A stretch of 11,383 nt of DNA from Phycisphaerae bacterium (GTDB lineage: Bacteria; Planctomycetota; Phycisphaerae; UBA1845; Fen-1342), in NCBI GenBank assembly GCA_022842805.1, contig JALHOX010000110.1, forward strand, positions 1 to 11,383, read 5' to 3'. This document shows, in pieces, positions 1 to 5,184 of the stretch; the first letter of the stretch is position 1; each line of letters opens with the position of its first letter. The notes under the pieces are model-generated. The model saw only the letters and a list, made by a program, of their open reading frames with translations. It searched no databases and was not told the origin of the DNA. A program made the position numbers and the translations under genes.

Positions 1-139
1 CATCGGCGGGGTCACGATCTCGACCCTGCTGAACGCGACCCAGCAGGCGCAACTGATCGACTTCCTCGAAACCATCGACGGCGCCACGATCCCCTTCCGC
101 AGCGCCACCGACAACTTCCGCGACGCCGTCGGCGGATAG
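1..139 (+). CDS. C-terminal tail of an upstream gene, possibly a c-type cytochrome/di-haem protein
   Basis: An open frame enters from the left edge (first full codon at base 2) and ends at TAG 137-139, giving 45 residues. It reads as ordinary coding sequence and includes the stretch LNATQQAQLIDFLETIDG. This pattern (a Leu-rich turn, Gln/Ala-rich helix, then LIDFL-x-T/S-I/L-DG) resembles the last helix of cytochrome c domains in di-haem peroxidase-like and planctomycete beta-propeller/cytochrome proteins. The haem-binding CxxCH would lie upstream, outside the window, so the family is only a suggestion. A series of hairpins and a strong intrinsic terminator follow, so this is probably the last gene of its transcript. 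Confidence 0.6.
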   Translation, partial: IGGVTISTLLNATQQAQLIDFLETIDGATIPFRSATDNFRDAVGG

Positions 140-152
140 TCCGTTCAGTAGC

Positions 153-245
153 GGCCTGCGGCTCGCAGGCCGACGAACTGCTTCAACGAGCCGCGCGGCA
201 TCACCCCGCGCGGCGCCCCGCAACGAACCGCGGGCTTCCGCCCGC
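153..245. repeat. Three consecutive perfect hairpins downstream of the first gene
   Basis: Three perfect inverted repeats follow each other. 153-160/164-171 is an 8-bp stem with a 3-nt loop. 190-198/206-214 is a 9-bp stem with a 7-nt loop. 230-235/240-245 is a 6-bp stem with a TTCC loop. None has a T-tract, so they are not intrinsic terminators by themselves. They could be REP-like elements or structures that protect the 3' end of the mRNA. The remaining bases between 140 and 299 show nothing else I can name. Confidence 0.6.
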
Positions 246-299
246 ACAGCGCCCCGCCACCCAGCCGGGCACTGACAACCAACCGACCCTCCTACAACC

Positions 300-345
300 C
301 GCGACGGCGCTCGGGCGACTCCCCGAACGCCGTCGCGGTGTTTTT
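300..345 (+). terminator. Strong intrinsic terminator
   Basis: A perfect 10-bp stem (300-309 with 328-337) continues, after one C/A mismatch, into a 5-bp inner stem (311-315 with 322-326) with a 6-nt loop. Immediately downstream is GTG followed by TTTTT at 341-345. This fits the classic GC-stem plus U-tract terminator and would end transcription of the gene entering from the left. Confidence 0.85.
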
Positions 346-625
346 CCTGCTTCACGCTTCCGCCGGTTCGGGTGGCCCGCCCGTGTACGGATTTACCCCC
401 AATTCGCCAAGGCCGTCTCGCTTTTGATGAATGAATCGCTAACTTCTTCGTCCGAACCATAGAACGCGTTCCTCATCGGACCGCGGTGTCGGGAAAGAGC
501 GACCGGCCAACGTGCTGCCAAGAACCCCGGCCGGGTGCTCGTAACCGCAGTGACAACTTGCGTTTACGTTCCAACGCCGTCGGCGCGACCCGCTCCCAGT
601 CTGCGCGCGTGGTGCGAACAAGACT
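346..625. other. Intergenic region upstream of the sigma factor, with no gene supported
   Basis: The sigma-factor reading frame stays open upstream to a GTG at 486, but that stretch has no family-like sequence and no ribosome binding site. A 10-bp palindrome, GAACGCGTTC (462-471), is the only structured element seen and could be an operator. The promoter for the sigma gene should lie here, but no convincing -35/-10 pair is visible, which is usual for GC-rich genomes and ECF-type promoters. Confidence 0.4.
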
Positions 626-630
626 GGAGG
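626..630 (+). promoter_or_regulatory. Ribosome binding site fixing the sigma factor start
   Basis: GGAGG at 626-630 lies 5 nt before GTG 636. It is the only strong Shine-Dalgarno match near the beginning of the conserved sigma sequence. It decides for GTG 636 over the more distant in-frame GTG codons at 486, 609 and 612. Confidence 0.7.
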
Positions 631-635
631 TGCCC

Positions 636-1232
636 GTGGTTGCTGCCGGCTTTGCTGCCGAAGTACATCTCGAATTGGACCTGATTGCTCAGGCCCGCGG
701 AGGCGATCGGTTCGCCTTCGACCGCCTCGCCGAGCGCTATCAGCGACGCGTTTACAACGTCGCCTACAAGCTGCTCGGGAACATGCAGGACAGCCTCGAA
801 GTATCTCAGGATGCGCTGCTGAGGGCCTATCGCAACATGGCCAGCCTGAAGGACGATCGCTCCTTCGGCAGTTGGCTGCTGCGAATCGTCACCAACCGCG
901 CCCTGAACTTTCGCCGCTCGCGCGGCACCGCCCCGCGCATCGCATCGCTCGATATCGAGAGCGACGACAGCTCGACCGGCGGCGACGGCGTGGCCGACCG
1001 TGCCTGTGAGGAGCCGAGCCGCAAACTCTCGGCCCAGGAACTGCTCGAACGCACCCGCCGCGAGATCGCCTCGCTGCCGGTGAAGCAGCGTCTGGCGCTG
1101 GTGATGAGCACGATCGAGGAGCTGCCGCAGAAGGAAATCGCGGCGGTGATGCGGTGCAGCGTGGAAGCGGTGAAATGGCACGTCTTCCAGGCCCGCAAGA
1201 CGCTCCGCGCCCGGCTTGGTGCTCATGTCTGA
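636..1232 (+). CDS. ECF-type RNA polymerase sigma factor
   Basis: This is a 198-residue sigma-70 family protein of the extracytoplasmic-function (ECF) class, which directs RNA polymerase to a specific regulon. Region 2 spans about residues 25-92: FDRLAERYQRRVYNVAYKLL, then a SLEVSQDALLRAYRN core helix and SFGSWLLRIVTNRALNFRR for -10 recognition. A short acidic linker follows (DIESDDSSTGGDG). Region 4 (about 130-192) has the helix-turn-helix LPQKEIAAVMRCSVEAVKWHV, which reads the -35 element. Length and order are normal for an ECF factor. The start is GTG 636, set by GGAGG 5 nt upstream. No anti-sigma gene lies next to it: the gene stands alone between two terminators, so its control must come from elsewhere. 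Family assignment is secure; the exact ECF group and the regulon are unknown. Confidence 0.93.
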   Translation: MVAAGFAAEVHLELDLIAQARGGDRFAFDRLAERYQRRVYNVAYKLLGNMQDSLEVSQDALLRAYRNMASLKDDRSFGSWLLRIVTNRALNFRRSRGTAPRIASLDIESDDSSTGGDGVADRACEEPSRKLSAQELLERTRREIASLPVKQRLALVMSTIEELPQKEIAAVMRCSVEAVKWHVFQARKTLRARLGAHV

Positions 1233-1290
1233 TTTGTTTGCTGTCCGAATCTAATTCTTTCGTCTGCAATCAATCCATACGCATTCTTGA

Positions 1291-1318
1291 AAGCCCCGCG
1301 CGATCGCGCGGGGTTTTT
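1291..1318 (+). terminator. Intrinsic terminator of the sigma factor gene
   Basis: The 20-nt perfect palindrome CCCCGCGCGATCGCGCGGGG (1294-1313) is preceded by A-rich bases and followed at once by TTTTT (1314-1318). It lies about 60 nt after the sigma stop codon. The A-rich left flank could let it act on the other strand too, but no minus-strand gene ends here. Confidence 0.9.
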
Positions 1319-1410
1319 CTTTGGGGTGGGGACACGGGAGCTCATGGCGGGCCTGAAAGGAATTGATCCGTTCCCCGGCGCACCGCCCGCGCGGTCGATC
1401 GCGAGGCTCA

Positions 1411-1492
1411 GCAATTGTGTTTCACGTGAAACACGCTTGCGCAACGCAAACGGCATGCCGCCCGGGGGCGGCGTGGCGGAGATTGGCGGATT
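1411..1492. repeat. 82-bp direct repeat, copy A (parS-like palindrome plus GC hairpin)
   Basis: This 82-bp block is repeated at 2405-2486 in the same orientation, with no gaps and 8 mismatches by hand count; the last 36 bp are identical. The first 30 bp form a palindrome centred on TGTTTCACGTGAAACA. The second part holds a 6-bp GC hairpin (1457-1462 with 1467-1472). The repeat lies just upstream of the antitoxin gene, and its partner lies just downstream of the toxin gene. The copies start 994 bp apart, so recombination between them would remove exactly the two-gene cassette. Confidence 0.9.
1418..1433. promoter_or_regulatory. Perfect parS-type palindrome (candidate ParB-binding site)
   Basis: The sequence is TGTTTCACGTGAAACA, a perfect 16-bp palindrome (18 bp if the flanking G and C are counted). 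It matches the parS consensus TGTTNCACGTGAAACA bound by chromosomal ParB/Spo0J proteins in many phyla. Known parS sites cluster near the replication origin and nucleate ParB spreading for chromosome segregation. No parA or parB gene is in the window, so binding is inferred from the motif alone. Confidence 0.65.
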
Positions 1493-1512
1493 CTGACGGT
1501 GAGCGAAGCACG

Positions 1513-1535
1513 TGCCGACGCAAAAGCCGTCGGCA
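1513..1535 (+). promoter_or_regulatory. Hairpin in the leader of the toxin-antitoxin genes
   Basis: A perfect 8-bp inverted repeat (1513-1520 with 1528-1535) with a 7-nt loop lies between repeat copy A and the antitoxin start. Toxin-antitoxin operons are usually autoregulated through an inverted repeat in this position, so this is a candidate operator. The presence of the repeat is seen; its role is inferred. Confidence 0.4.
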
Positions 1536-1592
1536 GACGCGGGTCGGCGAAAATGCTCTCCGAGGCGTTAGACTCCAAGGTAGAGGATGACT

Positions 1593-1868
1593 ATGCGAAT
1601 CGAATTCGAAGTTTCCGACGCACAGGCGCTCGCCTTTCGTGAGGCGTGGGGAGACAACCTCAACGGCGCCGCCTTCGACGCGCTTGTGATCGAGGGCTAC
1701 CGTAGCGGCAAGTACGGATCCGCGACGGTGGGTCGCCTGCTGGGCCACGAGTCGCGCTGGGACACAGAACGCTGGCTCGCCGAGCGCGGCGTGCCCTTGA
1801 ACTACACACTCGAGGACCTGGAGTCCGACCGGCGGACGCTCGCGCGTCTTTTCCCCAATCGGCAATAA
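1593..1868 (+). CDS. UPF0175 family protein, probable antitoxin
   Basis: This is a 91-residue protein of the UPF0175 family. The diagnostic part is the middle and C-terminus: VIEGYRSGKYGSATVGRLLG, a helix-turn-helix-like segment; then a tryptophan helix (RWDTERWLAERGVPLNYTLEDLESD), which contains the family hallmark WLAERGVPLNY-x-LEDLE. Members are small DNA-binding proteins that typically sit directly before a DUF3368 PIN-domain gene and are predicted to be the antitoxin of a VapBC-like pair. That is the arrangement here, with no gap before the toxin ATG. ATG 1593 is chosen because GAGG (1583-1586) lies 6 nt upstream; ATG 1587 would add two residues but abuts that site. The gene lies inside a cassette bounded by 82-bp direct repeats. 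Confidence 0.88.
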   Translation: MRIEFEVSDAQALAFREAWGDNLNGAAFDALVIEGYRSGKYGSATVGRLLGHESRWDTERWLAERGVPLNYTLEDLESDRRTLARLFPNRQ

Positions 1869-2345
1869 ATGCTCGTCGTCGCAGACAGCTCGCCGCTCAA
1901 CGTTCTCGTCAGGATCGGCCACGTTGAGATCCTGCCGCGCCTGTTCGGCGTGGTTTGCATCCCTGCGGAGGTTCAGGGCGAGCTGACCGATCCTCGCGCT
2001 CCGACGGAGGTTCGCGAATTTCTCCGCTCGCTACCGAATTGGCTGCAAATCCACTCGTTGCAGACGATCGAGCGCATCCCGCCGCTCGGTCCCGGCGAGC
2101 AGGCCGCGATCAGTCTCGCCGTTCAACTCAAGGCTGCTGCTCTGTTGATCGACGAACGCGACGGCCGGAAAGCGGCCGCAGCGCGCGGCCTGACGATCAT
2201 CGGCACGCTCGGCGTTCTCGAACAGGCCGCCGGGGTCGGGTTGATCGACCTGCCCACGGCGATCGAGCGCCTGCGCGCTACCGACTTTCGACTCGACCAC
2301 GCCCTGATCGATGCGGCGCTGCGCCGTGTTCGCGGCGAAGGCTAG
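1869..2345 (+). CDS. DUF3368 PIN-domain protein, probable ribonuclease toxin
   Basis: This 158-residue protein belongs to the DUF3368 branch of the PIN-domain nuclease superfamily. Members are thought to cut RNA with Mg2+ held by clustered acidic residues. Asp6 ends the first strand (VVADSSPLNVL). Candidate acids follow at Glu34/Glu38 (PAEVQGEL). Glu77 is in the GPGEQAAISLA helix, and Asp95/Glu96/Asp98 are in LLIDERDGRKAAAARG. The C-terminal TIIGTLGVLEQAAGVGLID segment is typical of the family. ATG 1869 directly follows the antitoxin TAA (1866-1868), so the two are almost certainly co-transcribed and translationally coupled. The gene looks intact, with no missing acidic position. The RNA target is unknown. 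Confidence 0.88.
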   Translation: MLVVADSSPLNVLVRIGHVEILPRLFGVVCIPAEVQGELTDPRAPTEVREFLRSLPNWLQIHSLQTIERIPPLGPGEQAAISLAVQLKAAALLIDERDGRKAAAARGLTIIGTLGVLEQAAGVGLIDLPTAIERLRATDFRLDHALIDAALRRVRGEG

Positions 2346-2376
2346 CACGCAGGGGGACTACGCGATTCGTCTCTTC

Positions 2377-2402
2377 GCCGCGGTTCGAGCGTGACCCGCG
2401 GC
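2377..2402 (+). other. Hairpin after the toxin gene
   Basis: A 7-bp perfect stem (2377-2383 with 2396-2402) with a 12-nt loop begins 31 nt after the toxin stop and ends just before repeat copy B. It has no T-tract. It could be a weak or factor-assisted terminator, or part of the repeat-rich surroundings. Confidence 0.3.
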
Positions 2403-2404
2403 CA

Positions 2405-2486
2405 GCAAACGTGTTTCACATGAAACACGTTTGCGCGACGCAACTGGCAGGCCGCCCGGGGGCGGCGTGGCGGAGATTGGCGGATT
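2405..2486. repeat. 82-bp direct repeat, copy B
   Basis: This is the second copy of the block at 1411-1492, in the same orientation. Its palindrome has longer perfect arms than copy A (14 bp: 2405-2418 with 2421-2434, around a central CA). The GC hairpin at 2451-2466 and everything after it match copy A exactly. It lies between the toxin gene and the convergent minus-strand gene. Copy A has a perfect core with decayed outer arms, while copy B has perfect outer arms with a changed core. Confidence 0.9.
2412..2427. promoter_or_regulatory. parS-like palindrome with a one-base change
   Basis: TGTTTCACATGAAACA differs from the perfect parS palindrome of copy A only at the central CG, which is CA here. 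Chromosomes often carry several parS sites with single mismatches that still bind ParB with reduced affinity. Whether this site is used cannot be told from sequence. Confidence 0.5.
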
Positions 2487-2546
2487 TGGCTGCGTCGACA
2501 ATCGGGCGCTAACCACGAAGGCCGCGAGTGTTCGGCTTGGTGATTT

Positions 2547-3350
2547 TCAGGGAGCGACTGCCAAGGTAAAGGTCTTCGACGTAAACAAATTCAAGCGGCC
2601 CGCCGCATAGACACAGATTTTTGCCGGCTCTGCTGCGAACGCCAATTCGGCCGGGCGGTCGGGCTTCGGTTGAAATTTCGTTACATAGAAATTCGAATCC
2701 CGCTGTTCGACCTTCGCAAGCCCGCCGGCGTCCTCGACGTAGTAGCGAACATCGTTCGCCGGCCCCAAGCCGACGGTCGTGGGAGCCACCAACTGGCCCT
2801 CGCTGATTGTGAGTGGATTGGCGATGCCGGTGGAGAGGATGTCGGGTTGTTCGCGGAGTAGGCCGACTGGCGCGATTTCGCGATTGTCCCGAATTGCGAT
2901 GTCCAGCTTTTCCATCACCTGCAAGGGGCGCTGCGAGTTGCGGGCCCAAACGAGTGTTATCGTGACGTTGCCACGACGCACCCATATCGTTCCGCCGCCG
3001 TCGAGATTGCCTGAGATGACTCGGCGGTCGTCGCCGATGTTGAGTGCGACATCCGCATGATCCAGCGCGAGTGCCATCCACCGGGAAACCTCGGAACGCT
3101 GCGCGGCTGCCGCTTCGACGCTCGGATGAACCGCGAGTGTGACTCGCGCGATCACGCTCGGTGCCGTGGGGATATCGAGTATCTCATACTGAACACCCAG
3201 ATCAGTCGTGCGGCTCGGCACATCCTTAAGGAACAGGCCGGCGGATTTGAACAGCAGCTTTTCGCGCAGCCCGACCGTGAGGTGGGGCGGATCGTCAGCA
3301 TGAAGGGCACTGCTCAAGGCCAACACAATCAGCAACTGAAAAGCGCGCAT
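2547..3350 (-). CDS. Secreted protein of unknown function
   Basis: This is a 267-residue protein on the minus strand. The N-terminus MRAFQLLIVLALSSALHADD is a clear Sec signal peptide, with likely cleavage after HA at residue 18. The mature part is beta-rich with no repeats, no cysteine motif and no further membrane segment. I recognise no domain. It contains WVRRGNVTITLVWARNSQ, a helix around VMEKLDIAIRDNRE, and ends in a strand-rich region (FYVTKFQPKPDRP, then FTSKTFTLAVAP). The start ATG (3348-3350) has GGAG 7 nt upstream on its strand. It faces the toxin-antitoxin cassette convergently and diverges from the small gene at 3703. It is probably periplasmic or outer-membrane associated, and may be co-opted in an envelope function, but that is a guess. 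Confidence 0.8.
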   Translation of the reverse strand: MRAFQLLIVLALSSALHADDPPHLTVGLREKLLFKSAGLFLKDVPSRTTDLGVQYEILDIPTAPSVIARVTLAVHPSVEAAAAQRSEVSRWMALALDHADVALNIGDDRRVISGNLDGGGTIWVRRGNVTITLVWARNSQRPLQVMEKLDIAIRDNREIAPVGLLREQPDILSTGIANPLTISEGQLVAPTTVGLGPANDVRYYVEDAGGLAKVEQRDSNFYVTKFQPKPDRPAELAFAAEPAKICVYAAGRLNLFTSKTFTLAVAP

Positions 3351-3395
3351 GGTCTATCTCCAAATTCAAGGGGTGCCCGGAGGCGTTGAGCAGAT

Positions 3396-3542
3396 CGTAG
3401 GTCGGGTCATCGACCCGACGGAGTCGGTGCCGAATGACGGCGTCCCCACGCATGGCTAATCAGCGGCGCGGGTGTGTTAGCACGCCCTGTTTGCCGATTG
3501 CGTGAATTGCCCATCGCCGTCGGGTCGATGACCCGACCTACG
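3396..3542. repeat. REPIN/MITE-like element with 26-bp terminal inverted repeats
   Basis: Two perfect 26-bp inverted copies lie at 3396-3421 and 3517-3542 (outer ends CGTAGGTCGGGTC and GACCCGACCTACG), separated by 95 bp. Each arm is itself a palindrome: an 8-bp stem GTCGGGTC/GACCCGAC around ATC. Two inverted REP-like palindromes around a short spacer is the layout of a REPIN, a non-autonomous element moved in some bacteria by RAYT transposases. No RAYT gene and no clear target-site duplication are seen here. The element fills much of the 352-bp gap between divergent genes, so it lies near both promoters. The rest of that gap (3351-3395 and 3543-3702) holds only the two ribosome binding sites. 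Confidence 0.85.
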
Positions 3543-3702
3543 TGCGGCACAGCGCGTGTCCGATAAATAGTTCGTCCGGCACCCCCGCGGTAGCCTCGCC
3601 ATGCTCCCGCCAAATGTCAGATGATGTGTTTTTCCCACCGGGTCGCCCCCGCGCGTGTCCTTTCAGGGGATTTCGGCGTTGGGCCGGGCAGGAGTGCAGA
3701 CG

Positions 3703-4020
3703 ATGAGCGGCGACCATTTCGAGCGGCTGTTGAGCGAATGGCTGACCGATCCGGATGATGAGAATCTGGCCGCGCGCGTGCGGGAGGCGCTGGCTGCGAA
3801 CGCAGAGTTTGAGGAGACGTTCGCGGGCTGGCGCATGGTTGATTTGCTGGTGCGCGGAGCGCTGACGCCGCCGCCGGTCGCGTCGGAGGAGTTGCCGCAA
3901 CTGCCGCCGACCGTCGAGGCGACCGATGCGGGACGCGGCGCTAAGCGACTGCTGGGGCGGATCGGGCGGGATCGCACGGCGGACGATCCGCGACCGGCGC
4001 CGCGGATCGTCCGCGATTGA
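3703..4020 (+). CDS. Small protein with an anti-sigma/FecR-like N-terminal helical motif
   Basis: This is a 105-residue protein. ATG 3703 is preceded by GGAG (3691-3694) at 8 nt. The first half (MSGDHFERLLSEWLTDPDDE, then LAARVREALAANAEFEETFAGWRMVDLLVRGAL) resembles the short helical module that opens many planctomycete FecR/anti-sigma-like proteins, in which a LL-x-x-WL-D-G segment is followed by an acidic turn and a LAANPE-like helix. No transmembrane helix or FecR domain follows. The second half is Pro/Arg-rich and ends inside a 14-bp inverted repeat, so the protein may be a truncated remnant of a longer one. It is not next to a sigma gene, so an anti-sigma role is speculative. Confidence 0.6.
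   Translation: MSGDHFERLLSEWLTDPDDENLAARVREALAANAEFEETFAGWRMVDLLVRGALTPPPVASEELPQLPPTVEATDAGRGAKRLLGRIGRDRTADDPRPAPRIVRD
3979..4014. repeat. 14-bp perfect inverted repeat in the 3' end of the small gene
   Basis: 3979-3992 pairs perfectly with 4001-4014 around an 8-nt loop. The hairpin ends 3 nt before the TGA of the gene at 3703-4020 and encodes its last residues. There is no T-tract. It may be a stabilising 3' structure or a REP-like insertion that replaced the original C-terminus. Confidence 0.7.
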
Positions 4021-4088
4021 CGCGGGGCGCGGCGCGGCGATAGAACCCAATTCGGAATAACTGGAGCGGGCCTCACCCAAGCGCGACC

Positions 4089-4215
4089 GCGCGGGCTGAA
4101 GCCCCCGGCTTGTTTTCGACGTGCAGACTCCAGCCCGCGGCTCGTTTTCGACGCGCGGACTCCAGTCTGCGGCTCGTTTTCGGCACGCGGGTCGAAGCCC
4201 GCGGCAGAATTCGTC
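4089..4215. repeat. Four tandem copies of a 32-bp palindromic unit
   Basis: Units start at 4089, 4121, 4153 and 4185; the first three are exactly 32 bp and the last is about 31 bp. Each has an inverted-repeat head of the GCGGGCT-x-x-AGCCCGC type, then CGGCTCG and a TTTTCGAC tail. Several head changes keep pairing through G-U wobble, and the left arm of unit 2 (GCAGACT) matches the right arm of unit 3 (AGTCTGC). There are no unique spacers, so this is not a CRISPR array. The block fills most of the gap before the epimerase gene, so it probably lies between the operon promoter and its first gene or overlaps the promoter. Confidence 0.85.
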
Positions 4216-4254
4216 AGCGGCGCGGTGCGTTGACCAAACCTACAGAGCGACCGA

Positions 4255-5184
4255 ATGCGCGTATTGATCACAGGTTCGAGCGGGCAGATCGGCACGAACG
4301 TCGCGCTGGCGCTGCAGGAGCGCGGCCACGATGTGCAGGGCATCGACATCCGCAAGAACACCTGGACCACGCGGGTGCCGACGGTCGTCGCCGACCTGAC
4401 GAAGACCCCCGGCGGCGATTTTCCGGTCGTGGGCAAGTTCGACTGTGTGCTGCACCTTGCGGCGCACGCCAAAGTCTTTGAGCTAGTCGAGCATCCGCAG
4501 CGGGCGTTCGAAAACGTCACGATGTGCTTCAACGTCGTCGAATACTGCCGGCTCTCCAAGACGCCGCTGATCTTCGGCAGCTCGCGCGAGGTTTACGGCG
4601 ATATCCACCGCCACATCACCGACGAGGCCCAGGCCGATTTTGTCGTCGCCGAGAGCCCGTATAGCGCGTCGAAGATTTGCGGCGAGGCGTTCATTTACAG
4701 CTATCACGAGTGCTATGACCTGCCGCATCTCGTTTTTCGCTTCAGCAATGTCTATGGGCGGTTTGATTGCGACGCGGCGCGGATGGAGCGGGTGATTCCG
4801 CTGTTCATCACCAAAGTCGCGAACAACGAGCCGATCGTCGTCTTTGGCAAGAACAAGGTGCTCGACTTCACCTATGTCGATGATTGCGTCGACGGGGTGC
4901 TGCGCGGGATTGAGAAGCTCGTGAAGCGCGAGATCAATCGGCAGACGATCAATCTGGCGTATGGCCAAGGCTCGACGCTGGTCGATCTCGTGAACCTGAT
5001 TCAGCTTTCGCTCGGCAAAGAGGCCAACGCGCGCTATGAGCCGGCCCGCGCGGGCGAGGTGACGCGGTATGTCGCGGATATCTCGAAGGCCCGCACGCTG
5101 CTGGGCTACGACCCGCAGACGCCGCTCTCGGGCGGCATTCCCAAGGCCGTTCGCTGGCAGCGCGAGGCCGGCTATCTGAAATGA
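4255..5184 (+). CDS. NAD-dependent sugar-nucleotide epimerase/dehydratase (extended SDR)
   Basis: This is a 309-residue extended short-chain dehydrogenase/reductase. The Rossmann dinucleotide motif is MRVLITGSSGQIGTN (Gly7, Gly10, Gly13). Asp31 follows the second strand and suits NAD(H). The HLAA motif is at 67-70, SSREVYG at 109-115, and the catalytic pair Tyr136/Lys140 is in PYSASK. RFSNVYG and DFTYVDD (214-220) are typical of UDP-glucose 4-epimerase, UDP-glucuronate and dTDP-sugar enzymes. It should interconvert or dehydrate a nucleotide sugar in the cytoplasm; the substrate cannot be read from sequence. ATG 4255 begins directly at the nucleotide-binding strand. The upstream site is weak (AGAG). 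The gene overlaps lpxK by 4 bp (ATGA), so the sugar probably feeds surface polysaccharide or lipopolysaccharide. Confidence 0.92.
   Translation: MRVLITGSSGQIGTNVALALQERGHDVQGIDIRKNTWTTRVPTVVADLTKTPGGDFPVVGKFDCVLHLAAHAKVFELVEHPQRAFENVTMCFNVVEYCRLSKTPLIFGSSREVYGDIHRHITDEAQADFVVAESPYSASKICGEAFIYSYHECYDLPHLVFRFSNVYGRFDCDAARMERVIPLFITKVANNEPIVVFGKNKVLDFTYVDDCVDGVLRGIEKLVKREINRQTINLAYGQGSTLVDLVNLIQLSLGKEANARYEPARAGEVTRYVADISKARTLLGYDPQTPLSGGIPKAVRWQREAGYLK

Noticed and set aside
486..635. A longer N-terminus for the sigma factor from GTG 486
   Set aside because: The extra 50 residues look non-coding and lack a ribosome binding site, while GGAGG at 626-630 points to GTG 636.
1411..2486. An integron-type gene cassette with attC sites
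   Set aside because: The repeats lack the paired R and L boxes of attC sites (no GTTRRRY core at the ends), and no integrase is present. The parS-like core explains the palindrome better.
1955..2512. A 185-residue plus-strand frame overlapping the PIN toxin and repeat copy B
   Set aside because: It is Arg/Ser-rich and out of frame with the well-conserved DUF3368 protein. Its tail is only the translated repeat.
2509..3081. A 190-residue minus-strand frame overlapping the secreted protein
   Set aside because: It is in another frame of the same strand, rich in Arg/Ser, and lacks the clear signal peptide and ribosome binding site found for the 267-residue protein.
3655..3702. A GTG start at 3655 for the small anti-sigma-like protein
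   Set aside because: ATG 3703 has GGAG at proper spacing and begins the recognisable motif. The upstream stretch lacks such a site.
4089..4215. A CRISPR array
   Set aside because: The 32-bp units are directly abutting with no unique spacers, they diverge from each other, and there are no cas genes.
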